Shown here piece after piece: positions 20,140-28,598 of a DNA stretch of 64,000 bases. Under the pieces are notes generated by a model that was given only the letters and a program-made list of their open reading frames with translations, made no database searches and had not been told where the DNA came from. How positions within the stretch are numbered: the stretch's first letter is position 1; every line of letters starts with the position of its first letter. The stretch is taken from positions 24,455 through 88,454 of the forward strand of contig JABLXL010000006.1 in NCBI GenBank assembly GCA_013178005.1, read 5' to 3'. Made by a program: the position numbers and the translations under genes. The stretch is from Actinomycetota bacterium (GTDB lineage Bacteria > Actinomycetota > Geothermincolia > Geothermincolales > RBG-13-55-18).

Positions 20140-20295
20140 CCTGCCGGATCCCGCGAGGGATAAAAGGGAAGTCGGTGAGAGTCCGACACGGTAGCGCCGC
20201 TGTGACCGGGGAGCGAAGCCCCAATGATCCACTGGCATCGGCCGGGAAGGAGGGGCGGAGCGAGGATCCGGGAGTCAGAAGACCTATCCGGCAGG
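20140..20295 (+). ncRNA. Cobalamin (AdoCbl-type) riboswitch aptamer
   Basis: A closing stem P1 pairs CCTGCCGGAT (20140-20149) with ATCCGGCAGG (20286-20295) perfectly. Between them lie the conserved cobalamin elements GGGAAGTCGGTGAGAGTCC, the GCCGCTGTGACCGG core near 20196, the CCACTGG segment, and a B12 box reading GAGTCAGAAGACCTATCC. A TTGACA box at 20084 may mark the promoter. The ORF track runs a frame straight through this RNA (start 20121), which is not coding. Binding of cobalamin should lower expression of the genes downstream. Confidence 0.95.
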
Positions 20296-20340
20296 GGTCA
20301 GCAAGCTCTCCGCATCAGAGGGAACCTGACGTGAAAGGCG

Positions 20341-20377
20341 ATCTCCACTCTCAAGGCGAGAGCGGAGATTTTATTTT
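20341..20377 (+). terminator. Intrinsic terminator, expression platform of the cobalamin riboswitch
   Basis: ATCTCCACTCTC (20341-20352) pairs with GAGAGCGGAGAT (20358-20369) around a five-base loop, with one A-C mismatch, and is followed by a T-rich tract to 20377. It sits 45 bases after the aptamer and 58 bases before the start codon, the classical arrangement for ligand-controlled premature termination. Confidence 0.9.
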
Positions 20378-20435
20378 CCGCGGCTATGCCCTCCTGAGCG
20401 CGGTGGAGCGGAAAGCGAGCCAAAGGAGGGAAAAG

Positions 20436-23048
20436 ATGTCGGCGGGAATCAGGGGCGGCAAACAAGTCGCCAGCGAGAGGAAAGGTGTTCGTTTCGTGGC
20501 CGTGGCGGTCCTTGCCGTCGCCTTGACGCTGGCGGGATCGGGAATCCCCGCCCTGCAGCGGGCGCCGCGCGCCGAGGTCGCCATTGCGCAAGGAACGGAA
20601 CCGGTTTTCGAGAGCGCCGATTACCGTATCAAGGACGGCACAGGACCGCGCATCGTGGATGGCGTGGCGTACCTCTTCGCCGGGAACGACCCCTGGATGC
20701 CGCCCGGGGAAAACAGCAGCGTGGTGGCCCTTGACGCCAGGGACGGTACGCTGCTCTGGCAGAAGGAGCTGGAGTGGGCGGGCGGCATGGGATCGAAGGC
20801 GCGCCCCCTCTACGACGAGGGCCGCATCTACATCGGCTGCGGAAAGAGCGTCTACTGCCTGGACGCCGCAAACAACGGCAACGTATTGTGGGCGAAGGAC
20901 ATCACCCCCGCGGACGCGTCCATGGGGAACTCGGTGATCATTGCCGACGTGGTTACGTATTCCAACGCCGCGGGCACCAAGGTGGTGGTGGTGGGGGATT
21001 ACATCTATGGCAAGTACCTGGGGCTCAACGCGGATACCGGTGCCGTGCTGTGGAGCTTCGACCTCGATGCCGGTTCCTCGGCCATCGGGGCGCCAGGGGT
21101 GGACGATACCGGAAATCGCCTCTATCTTCCCCAGCACGCTTCCTTCGGCAGCCCGGTGAACGGGAAGATATTCTGCCTCGACGTGTCGGTGGCCACGCCT
21201 GCCAAGAAATGGGAACTCAAGGCTGATTACGACGTGGCCGGATCCGTTGCCCTGGACGGCGCGAACCTCTACTTCAGCGACTTCGCCTATGGCGGACCCA
21301 TGGGCAACCTCTACCGTGTCGAGGACAAGGGAAGCGAGGCCGTTCTGGCCTGGAAACAGCCCATCTGGGGTTCGTCAGGCACCCCACTCGTCGACACCAA
21401 CAGCGGCACCCTCTATGTCTGCGGCAACGATTACTCCGTGGGAGGGAACCATTTCTACGCCTTCGACCTGGACACGGGCGGGCTGGTCTGGGATAACCCC
21501 AACTGGGGCGCTTATAACGGAAACTGCGTGCTCTCCCCCACCACGGGTTATTTGTACGCGGGGAGCTTCGACACTGGCGCCTGGGCGCACAACAAGGGCA
21601 TGGGGGCAATGGAAGCTTACACGGGCAGCGAGCTGTGGTACGTGCAGCAGAAGGGCGGGGGGGACCCCGTGGTCGCCGGCGGACTGGTCTATACCACCGC
21701 CGACGGCCGCCTCTACGCCTACGAGGAGTATAAACCCACCTCCTACGACTGGTACTTCGCCGAGGGTTATACCGGAGAGGGCTTCGAGGAATGGCTGTGC
21801 CTGGCCAATCCGGGCGACGCTCCCGAGGACGATGCCACGGTGAACGTCACCTACCTCTTCAACGGCGAAAGAGACCCCGAGACGCTTGTGTATGGGGTGA
21901 ATGCGGGCACCCGTGTCACCATCGATGTCAAGGGCGCCGTCGGGAAGGATGCGGAGGTCTCCATCAAGGTGGTTTCCGACAAGCCCTTGGTCGCGGAGCG
22001 CCCCGTTTATTTCCGGTACACCGGAACGGGCAACCATGCGTGGACGGGCGGACACTGCGTGGTGGGGGCGGACGATCCCCTGACCGACTGGTACTTCGCC
22101 GAGGGTTATACAGGAGAGGGCTTCGAGGAGTGGCTGTGCCTGGCCAACTTCGGAGACAGCCTGGCCACGGTGAAGGTCGCCTACATATACCAGGAGGGAG
22201 AACCACTGGAGAAGGAATACTACGTGCCGGGAAACCGCCGCGTGACCTTCAGCGTCAACTCGGAGGCAGGGGAGGGGCGAGATGTCTCCATAGCCGTGGA
22301 GAGCAACCGCCCGGTGGTGGCGGAGCGCCCCATGTACTTCTCCTACCAGGGCATGGGATCCCATGGCTGGACGGGAGGCCACTGCGTGATCGGCGCGGCG
22401 GGAGCCGGCACTAGCTGGTACTTCGCCGAGGGTTATACAGGAGAGGGCTTCGAGGAATGGCTATGCCTTGCTAACCCCGGTGATGAGGACGCGCTGGTGG
22501 AAGTCACCTACCTCTACCAGGATGGAGAACCGGAGACCAAGGAATACGGCGTGCCCGCGCATACCCGCCGTACCCTGAGCGTCAACCTGGAGGCGGGTGC
22601 GGGCAGGGAGCTGGGCCTGGCGGTGAAGTCCACGCGGCCCGTGCTGGCCGAGCGCCCCATCTATTTCAACTACAGGGGCGCCTGGGACGGAGGCTCCTGC
22701 GTCATCGGGGCCGCCATTCCCGGCAACTACTGGTGCCTCGCGGAGGGATACACCGATGTCCATTTCGACCAGTACGTTTGCGTATCCAATCCCGGCAAGG
22801 AGGACGCGACGGTGGTGGTGACGCCACTGTTCGGAGACGGCGAGGCGGAGGAATACGCGGTCTCCGCCGGCCGCCGCTTCACCCTGACGCTATCAAGCGC
22901 AGAGCCCACAGAGCGCGCCTACGCTATAACCTCGGACCGGGGCGTGGTGGTGGAAAGGGCAATGTATTTCGACTACCAGGGCCTGGGCGCGCACGGCTGG
23001 AAGGGCGGACACTGCACCAGGGGAGCAACCCTGAGCGATATCTACTAA
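20436..23048 (+). CDS. Secreted beta-propeller protein with four surface repeats, under cobalamin riboswitch control
   Basis: 870 aa from ATG 20436, eight or so bases after AAAGGAGG; the longer ORF begins inside the riboswitch. An N-terminal signal peptide (FVAVAVLAVALTLAGSG) is followed by a PQQ/quinoprotein-like beta-propeller (about residues 50-435) with repeated LDARDGTLLW, LNADTGAVLWSF and LDTGGLVWDN blades. Four modules of about 105-113 aa then open with WYFAEGYTGEGFEEWLCLANPG or variants; the first three are nearly identical at DNA level. The fourth is diverged (YWCLAEGYTDVHFDQY). No anchor is visible at the C-terminus. Its control by B12 suggests a role in cobalamin or corrinoid scavenging, or as a cobalamin-sparing alternative; the substrate is unknown. 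Confidence 0.85.
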   Translation: MSAGIRGGKQVASERKGVRFVAVAVLAVALTLAGSGIPALQRAPRAEVAIAQGTEPVFESADYRIKDGTGPRIVDGVAYLFAGNDPWMPPGENSSVVALDARDGTLLWQKELEWAGGMGSKARPLYDEGRIYIGCGKSVYCLDAANNGNVLWAKDITPADASMGNSVIIADVVTYSNAAGTKVVVVGDYIYGKYLGLNADTGAVLWSFDLDAGSSAIGAPGVDDTGNRLYLPQHASFGSPVNGKIFCLDVSVATPAKKWELKADYDVAGSVALDGANLYFSDFAYGGPMGNLYRVEDKGSEAVLAWKQPIWGSSGTPLVDTNSGTLYVCGNDYSVGGNHFYAFDLDTGGLVWDNPNWGAYNGNCVLSPTTGYLYAGSFDTGAWAHNKGMGAMEAYTGSELWYVQQKGGGDPVVAGGLVYTTADGRLYAYEEYKPTSYDWYFAEGYTGEGFEEWLCLANPGDAPEDDATVNVTYLFNGERDPETLVYGVNAGTRVTIDVKGAVGKDAEVSIKVVSDKPLVAERPVYFRYTGTGNHAWTGGHCVVGADDPLTDWYFAEGYTGEGFEEWLCLANFGDSLATVKVAYIYQEGEPLEKEYYVPGNRRVTFSVNSEAGEGRDVSIAVESNRPVVAERPMYFSYQGMGSHGWTGGHCVIGAAGAGTSWYFAEGYTGEGFEEWLCLANPGDEDALVEVTYLYQDGEPETKEYGVPAHTRRTLSVNLEAGAGRELGLAVKSTRPVLAERPIYFNYRGAWDGGSCVIGAAIPGNYWCLAEGYTDVHFDQYVCVSNPGKEDATVVVTPLFGDGEAEEYAVSAGRRFTLTLSSAEPTERAYAITSDRGVVVERAMYFDYQGLGAHGWKGGHCTRGATLSDIY

Positions 23049-23301
23049 GAGTCAAGAGGGGCGGGCGGCAGCAGGCTTGCCGTCCCGGGAGAAAGCCGGG
23101 AGGCGCACGAACCTCGCGTTTGCTCGCGGAGGGTATGAAGGTGAGAAGCGGGAGAAGAAAGGACCCTGGATGCCGCGTCCTGGCATGGCCGTTTCGTCCA
23201 TGTGGGCCCGACCAGGCGCGGGGTGACGGGGCATAACCAAGATCTTCCTGATCAGCGGTCCCACTTGACCTCGCGGTCGACCAAGCCGGTCCCAGCCGGC
23301 G

Positions 23302-23330
23302 GGGCGGGGAAGCGTTGAGCTTCCCCGCCC
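23302..23330. terminator. Perfect 12-bp G/C-rich stem-loop between the surface gene and the DUF4430 gene
   Basis: GGGCGGGGAAGC (23302-23313) and GCTTCCCCGCCC (23319-23330) pair perfectly around GTTGA. No T tract follows, so it may be a U-less terminator, an mRNA-end stabiliser or an attenuator. It lies in the 648-base stretch 23049-23696, where I see no supported gene and no second riboswitch. Confidence 0.55.
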
Positions 23331-23696
23331 GACCGCGTGTCCGGGAAGGGAGGGATCGTGCATGGGGGAGAGGTTTCGATGGGGGCGTTGGGAAGCGATA
23401 TGGGAAAGCGCATGGAGCCGCCGGCGGGCGAAGTGGCCCGGCGGAGGGAGTGAGGACGGCGAACCGCCAGATGCCTTCGCGCTGGAGCTCACGGCACTGA
23501 TGTCGAAAGCGCGGACGTTCTTGCAGGGCGCTTGGCCGCTTGGCTTGAAGGAACGGCCCGCGCAGAGGGTCATTCAGCGGTCTGCCCGTGCCTTTTACCT
23601 GGCGGGGAAGTGGGGCGGTAACGACGCCGGCGCGTGGGGACACATAACGTGTACGAGTCCATGCGCAGCGGAGAGTGCTGGAGCGGCGAAGGAGCG

Positions 23697-24683
23697 ATGA
23701 AGGGAATGGCCAACCGCTGGACTTGGCGTTTAGGCGCCATGGTATTCGTATCACTGGCGGCGTTCTTCCTCGTCCGGGGATGCGCCTTTATGCCCTGGAA
23801 TTCCGGGGGCGGCTCCGTCTCCGTAAGGGTCACGGTCTGCAGGGATTTTGGAAAGGAGGTCCTTAAAGACGAGGCCATCGAGGTAAGGGAGGCGAGCAGC
23901 GCAATGGAGGCGTTGCAGGCGGTGGCCGAGGTGGAAACGGCCTACGGCGGAGGTTTCATCCAGGCGGTGGACGGCGTCGCCTCGCAGTATGACGGTGGGG
24001 CGGGCCGGAAGGCGGACTGGTTCTTCTACGTGAACGGGCAGATGGCGGACGTGGGGGCGCGGGCTTACGAGGCGCGCGAGGGAGACTGGCTGCTCTTCGA
24101 TTTCCACTCCTGGGAATACTCCATGTTCACGCCCGTGCTGGCGGGTTGCTTCCCCGAGCCCTTCGTGCACGGTTACGGTGGATCCCCGGAGGGCATAGCC
24201 GTGGCTTACGCCACCGGAAGGAGGGTTGAGGGAGAGGAGCTGGCCGAGTTTCTCGCCTCGCGATCGGCCTCCTCCTGCCGCCTGGTGCAGCTTGGCGGGG
24301 AATGGAGGCCCGATGATGGGGAATACGCGCTCCTGGTCGGCACGTGGCAGGAACTGGCAGGTAACGAAATGGTAGCGGAGGGCTTTCTCAACCACGCCCG
24401 CCTCGGCCTCTTCGCCTTTTTCGAGGGCGGGGAGCTGCGACTGCTTGACGCGGCAGGGTCGCTCGCGAGAAGCGTTGACGGTTCGGCGGGTCTCGTTCAG
24501 GGTCTGGGAGCGAGGCTGGGAGACGGCGAGTCGGCGCTCGTGGTGACCGGCACCGACGAGGCGGGCTTGCGCCGGGCCTTGGACTACCTGCTGGGGGCGG
24601 ATTCCCGCGCTCCCCGTCCCGTGCCGGGCGTGGTCTTGCTCCCGGGAGGGAAATCGCTAGCCCTGCCGGTGGGGAGGGATTGA
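23697..24683 (+). CDS. Membrane-anchored DUF4430 (transcobalamin C-domain-like) protein
   Basis: 328 aa. One N-terminal hydrophobic segment (LGAMVFVSLAAFFLVRGC) anchors it; the Cys could be a non-standard lipobox. The next 110 residues match the DUF4430 pattern: SVRVTVCRDFGKEVL, AMEALQAVAEV, then YDGGAGRKADWFFYVNGQMADVGARAYEAREGDWLLFDFHSW. In human intrinsic factor and transcobalamin this is the beta domain that caps cobalamin. The last 170 residues are unassigned. ATG 23697 has AAGGAG only two bases away and ATG 23706 eleven; either is possible. The EcfT gene starts 4 bases after the stop, so it is probably a B12-capturing partner of the ECF transporter (inference). Confidence 0.8.
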   Translation: MKGMANRWTWRLGAMVFVSLAAFFLVRGCAFMPWNSGGGSVSVRVTVCRDFGKEVLKDEAIEVREASSAMEALQAVAEVETAYGGGFIQAVDGVASQYDGGAGRKADWFFYVNGQMADVGARAYEAREGDWLLFDFHSWEYSMFTPVLAGCFPEPFVHGYGGSPEGIAVAYATGRRVEGEELAEFLASRSASSCRLVQLGGEWRPDDGEYALLVGTWQELAGNEMVAEGFLNHARLGLFAFFEGGELRLLDAAGSLARSVDGSAGLVQGLGARLGDGESALVVTGTDEAGLRRALDYLLGADSRAPRPVPGVVLLPGGKSLALPVGRD

Positions 24684-24687
24684 GCAT

Positions 24688-25605
24688 ATGCTTCCCGTGT
24701 ACCGCGAGAAGGACACCCTCGTGCACGGCCTGCATCCCCTTGCCGCGTTGGCCCTGGTGGCTTCCGTGGCCGCCGCCGCGCTGGTCCTGGAAAACCCGCT
24801 CTACACCGCGGTGGTTTGCGTGGGCGCCCTCGCCCTGCTGGCCCGGGCGGAGGCATTGGCCGACGGAAAGGCCATCCTGCGCGCCGCCGCGGTCATGGGT
24901 CTACTGGTGGCGTTCATAAACCCGCTGGTCAACAACGCGGGAGAACACGTGCTCGTCTACGGCCCTTCGATACCCCTCTGGGGAAAACTGGATATAACCG
25001 CCGAGGCGCTGCTTTACGGCCTGGCTGCCGGCGCGCGGCTGTTCACCGTGGTGGCAGCCTTCTGCCTCTTCGCACTGGCGGTGAACCCGGACGATCTGCT
25101 CGAGCTTATGTCGAGGCTGTCTTTTCGCTCCTCCCTCGCGGCCGCCCTGGCGGTGCGCCTTTATCCGAGCATGGTGGTGGAGGCGGTGGAGATGCGGGAC
25201 GCGCAACTGGCGCGTGGCGACCCGCTGAGCGGCGGCGGGAGGTTGAACCGGGCCAAGGCCTATTTGCCGCTGCTCCTCTCCCTCTTCCAGGGCGCCCTTG
25301 ACCGCGCAGCCTCCATTGCCGAGTCCATGAGCGCCAGGGGTTTCGGATCCCGGGGGCGCACGCGCCGCAAGGTTGGGATTTTCCGCCCTCGCGACATCTT
25401 GGCCGCCCTGGTTTCGTCGGGGATCGCCGCCGCGGTAGTTCTGCAATCGCTGCGTGGCGGCGGCTACGATTTCTTTCCCGTTCTCGCCGATCCCCTGGCG
25501 GAAACGGATCTACCGGCGCTGGGATTGCTTTGTTTCTCGCTCGTTTCCTTCCTTTTCGTGTGTGGGAGCTGGAAGAAATGGCACTGGTGGAGATCGAGGA
25601 TCTGA
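24688..25605 (+). CDS. ecfT: Energy-coupling factor transporter transmembrane protein EcfT
   Basis: 305 aa with several hydrophobic helices: two near residues 18-50, one near 68-85, one near 112-135 and one near 230-250. The conserved cytoplasmic coupling region between helices 4 and 5 includes RLYPSMVVEAVEMRDAQLARG and ESMSARGFGS; the Ala-Arg-Gly of such motifs docks onto the EcfA ATPases. EcfT links ATP hydrolysis to toppling of the substrate-binding S component. Overlaps the ecfA start by 28 bases, so the two are translationally coupled. Confidence 0.92.
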   Translation: MLPVYREKDTLVHGLHPLAALALVASVAAAALVLENPLYTAVVCVGALALLARAEALADGKAILRAAAVMGLLVAFINPLVNNAGEHVLVYGPSIPLWGKLDITAEALLYGLAAGARLFTVVAAFCLFALAVNPDDLLELMSRLSFRSSLAAALAVRLYPSMVVEAVEMRDAQLARGDPLSGGGRLNRAKAYLPLLLSLFQGALDRAASIAESMSARGFGSRGRTRRKVGIFRPRDILAALVSSGIAAAVVLQSLRGGGYDFFPVLADPLAETDLPALGLLCFSLVSFLFVCGSWKKWHWWRSRI

Positions 25606-27485
25606 CCTTCCGTTACCCGGGGGAGGAGAAAGCCGCCCTGGATGGCTTGAACCTGAAGGTGGACAAGGGCGAGTTCGTCCTCTTGACCGGTCCCACGGGT
25701 TGCGGAAAGACGACCTTGTTGAGGCTGCTGGGAGGCCTGGTGCCGCATTTCCACGGGGGGAGGATAAGGGGGCGGGTGACCGTCGCGGGACGCGACGTTC
25801 TCGGGAGCGATCCGCGGGAGATGGCTGCGGCGGTGGGAATGGTCTTCCAGGACGCGGAGGGGCAGCTGGTGAGCACCACCGTGGAGAGGGAGATCGCCTT
25901 CGGCATGGAGAACGCTGGGCTGCCGGCACCGGTCATCAACAAGAGGACCGAGGAGATGCTGGTGGGCCTGGGCCTCTCCCGCCTTCGCCGCTCCTTCATC
26001 CCCGGGCTGTCGGGGGGCGAGAAGCAGAAAACCGTGCTCGCCTCGGTCATGGCCATGCATCCCCTGGTCCTGGCCCTGGACGAGCCCACCTCGCAGCTCG
26101 ATCCCCTGAGCGCCGAGGAGCTGCTGACGCTGGTGCGCCGCCTGCACGAGGAGACGGGGACCACGGTGGTGCTGTGCGAGCACCGCCTTGAGCGCTGCTA
26201 CCATTACGCCTCACGGGTGCTCTACATGGAAAGGGGGCGAATCCTCTTCGACGGTGGACCCCGCGAGGCGGCGGCCTGGTGTTCCAGACACGACGATGCC
26301 TTCATACCCCCGGTGCCAAGGGTGTTCGCCCGCGCGGGATGGAAGGAGTTGCCATTGACGGTCAACGAGGGCAGGGCTTTGCTGGCCGGACTCCCGACGA
26401 GGATCGGGGACTTCTTCGGGGGAACACAGGGAGGGAGCGCTCCTCATGGCGGGCCAGGTGGGATTTCCGTTCGCAAAGCATGGGGAGGAGACGCGGTGCC
26501 CGGGCGGGGCAGCCTCGACCAGCGCGAGTCGAGCACGGCGCGCTTGGGGTGGGCGGCTCTGGGCAGAAACGGCGGAAAGAAGCGCTCCGAACGCGGTGTC
26601 TTCGGGGAAGAGCCCTCGCGGGCGAGAGGAAGAGGGCCCGCGGCAACGGGGCCGGAAGAGCTTTTCTTCGCCCGTGGCCTCTGGTTCGTGTATCCGGGAG
26701 GACAGGAGGCCTTGAGGGGGTTGGATTTCCGTCTGCGCGCGGGAAGCGGGATGGCTTTGCTGGGGGAGAACGGCGCTGGAAAGAGCACCTTCCTTCGTTG
26801 CATGCTCGGCCTTCTCGAGCCCTCGCGCGGTAAGGTGGAGCTCTTCGGCGGGGAGCCCTCGCGCGAGCGCCTCCCCACCCTGGCGACGCGCCTGGGATAC
26901 TGTCCCCAGAATCCCCGCGCCTATTTCGTGTGCCCCACGGTGCGCGAGGAGTTGCTGCGCACCATGCGCTTGCGGGGTCGCGCGGGAAAAGAGGCGGAGA
27001 AGGCCGTGGATGAGCAGATGGAACGTATGGAGCTGTCGCACCTGGCACGGCGGAACCCGCATGACCTCAGCGCGGGGGAAAGGGAGAAGGTGATGCTGGC
27101 CTCGGTCCTGCTCCCGCCCCTCCCGGAACTGCTGGTGATGGACGAGCCCACGCGAGGCCTGGACCATCGCAACAAGTCGGCGGTGTCGCAAATGCTGGGC
27201 GAGTACCGCGCGTCGGGCGGCACGGTTCTGGTGGTGACGCACGACATGGAATTCGCCGCCTCTCTCGCTGAGAGGGCGGCGATAATGGGCAACGGGGGCA
27301 TCGTGGCCGAAGGTCCGGCACGCGAAGTCCTGGGGGATTCCCTGTTCTTCTCCCCCCAGGTTAACCGCCTGCTGGGCGGTTTCGGAGTGGAGGTGCTGCG
27401 GGAGGAAGAGGCCATCCTCCTGCTCCGCGATGCCTTTCCAGGCGGGGAGGAGAGAAGGGGCACGGGGCCATGTTTCCCACCATAA
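25578..27485 (+). CDS. ecfA: Fused double ATPase of ECF transporter (EcfA-EcfA')
   Basis: 635 aa with two complete ABC ATPase domains in one chain. Domain 1 (about 1-245): Walker A GPTGCGKTT near 38, signature GLSGGEKQK, Walker B LALDEPTSQLD. Domain 2 (about 370-610): Walker A GENGAGKST near 396, signature DLSAGEREK, Walker B LLVMDEPTRGLD. A low-complexity linker of about 100 residues joins them. Most ECF systems use two separate EcfA proteins; fusion is known but less common. ATG 25578 is chosen because the ORF-track start lies deep in ecfT. It powers the neighbouring EcfT/S component. Confidence 0.93.
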   Translation: MALVEIEDLTFRYPGEEKAALDGLNLKVDKGEFVLLTGPTGCGKTTLLRLLGGLVPHFHGGRIRGRVTVAGRDVLGSDPREMAAAVGMVFQDAEGQLVSTTVEREIAFGMENAGLPAPVINKRTEEMLVGLGLSRLRRSFIPGLSGGEKQKTVLASVMAMHPLVLALDEPTSQLDPLSAEELLTLVRRLHEETGTTVVLCEHRLERCYHYASRVLYMERGRILFDGGPREAAAWCSRHDDAFIPPVPRVFARAGWKELPLTVNEGRALLAGLPTRIGDFFGGTQGGSAPHGGPGGISVRKAWGGDAVPGRGSLDQRESSTARLGWAALGRNGGKKRSERGVFGEEPSRARGRGPAATGPEELFFARGLWFVYPGGQEALRGLDFRLRAGSGMALLGENGAGKSTFLRCMLGLLEPSRGKVELFGGEPSRERLPTLATRLGYCPQNPRAYFVCPTVREELLRTMRLRGRAGKEAEKAVDEQMERMELSHLARRNPHDLSAGEREKVMLASVLLPPLPELLVMDEPTRGLDHRNKSAVSQMLGEYRASGGTVLVVTHDMEFAASLAERAAIMGNGGIVAEGPAREVLGDSLFFSPQVNRLLGGFGVEVLREEEAILLLRDAFPGGEERRGTGPCFPP

Positions 27486-27706
27486 TCTGGAGGTATGCCG
27501 CGTGGTGAGGATGATGAGGGTGGAAGCGGGAAGGGATGTGGCGTGTGGACGCAGGTGCCTCGCGCCGCCCGCGGGAGCGAACCGGAAGGGTGGGGGTTCT
27601 CCGCGCTCCAAGGAAGAAAATGGTCGCCGTGGAAGCGCCGCGCGGAGCGCGAGATAAGCGCCGCGTCAGGCGACGGTGAATGTCGGGATGCAAGGAAGGA
27701 AATGCC

Positions 27707-28561
27707 ATGACACGCGGTAGAAAGAGCGGTCGCTCAGGCAAACGCGGGACGTTGAGGTGCCTTCGATACGCACTTCTGATCCTGGCGGCGGCCGCGGTTC
27801 TCCTGGGAGTTAAAGAGGTGCCCCCTTTCGATGCGTGGTCGCTCGTATCGCTGCTTCTCGCCGGGATATTGCTCGCCGTGCTTTTCATCCGTTTCGAGGA
27901 GGGGGAATACGGATCCCGAGAGGTCGCGGTGGTGGGAGCGATGGCCGCGGCGGGCGCGGCCGGACGGGTGCTCTTCGCCGCCATCCCGGGAGTGCAGCCG
28001 GCAACCTTTATCGCCGTGGTCGCGGGATACGTCTTCGGGGCGGAGATGGGTTTCATGACCGGCGCCCTGATCGCCCTTCTCAGCAATCTCTTTCTTGGGC
28101 AGGGACCTTGGACACCCTGGCAGATGCTGGCCTGGGGAGGAGCGGGCGCGGCGGGCGCGATCACCGCGTGGCTTGGCGGCGGGAAGGCACGCGTCTGGGC
28201 GGTGGCCACGGTCGCCGCTATCTGGGGTTTCGTCTTCGGCTGGTTCATGAACCTCTGGTTCTGGCTTTCCTTCGTTTACCCGTTGACCTTGAAAACATAT
28301 CTCGCCGCGTGCGCGGCGAGCTTGTGGTTCGACATATTCCATGCCGCCGGCAACCTACTCTTCGCGGCGGTCCTGGCGCGTCCCGTGATAGAGATGCTCT
28401 CGCGCTTCCGCGCGCGTTTCTCCATCACTTTCGAGGTGGAGGAAGCGGGGTCGGATGACATGAAACCGGCGGGCGGCGGCACCGGAGAGGGGGAGACGGG
28501 GATGTTCGGATGTGACCCCGTGGACGTGGCATGGGGCGATGCGGACTCGGCTCGTGCCTGA
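27707..28561 (+). CDS. ECF transporter substrate-binding (S) component, predicted cobalamin-specific
   Basis: 284 aa with about six hydrophobic helices. The central block AGRVLFAAIPGVQPATFIAVVAGYVFG-type sequence followed by LLSNLFLGQGPWTPWQMLAWG is what I expect in S components of the ECF_trnsprt class. ATG 27707 follows AAGGAAGGA by six bases; the ORF-track start lies upstream without such a site. A hydrophilic C-terminal tail of about 50 residues is extra. Specificity for cobalamin is inferred from the riboswitch upstream and from the flanking DUF4430 and toroid genes, not from the protein itself. The 221 bases before it hold only an unsupported ORF (27495-27710). Confidence 0.8.
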   Translation: MTRGRKSGRSGKRGTLRCLRYALLILAAAAVLLGVKEVPPFDAWSLVSLLLAGILLAVLFIRFEEGEYGSREVAVVGAMAAAGAAGRVLFAAIPGVQPATFIAVVAGYVFGAEMGFMTGALIALLSNLFLGQGPWTPWQMLAWGGAGAAGAITAWLGGGKARVWAVATVAAIWGFVFGWFMNLWFWLSFVYPLTLKTYLAACAASLWFDIFHAAGNLLFAAVLARPVIEMLSRFRARFSITFEVEEAGSDDMKPAGGGTGEGETGMFGCDPVDVAWGDADSARA

Positions 28562-28598
28562 GCCAACGGGGATGCGAGATGAGACGGAGGTGGTTCGC

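Noticed and set aside
20121-20435. N-terminal 105 codons of the ORF at 20121
   Set aside because: They translate the cobalamin riboswitch and terminator; the real start with AAAGGAGG is ATG 20436.
27495-27710. 71-aa ORF with a GGAGGT before its ATG, upstream of the S component
   Set aside because: Low-complexity sequence overlapping the S-component start with no recognised features; could at most be a leader peptide.
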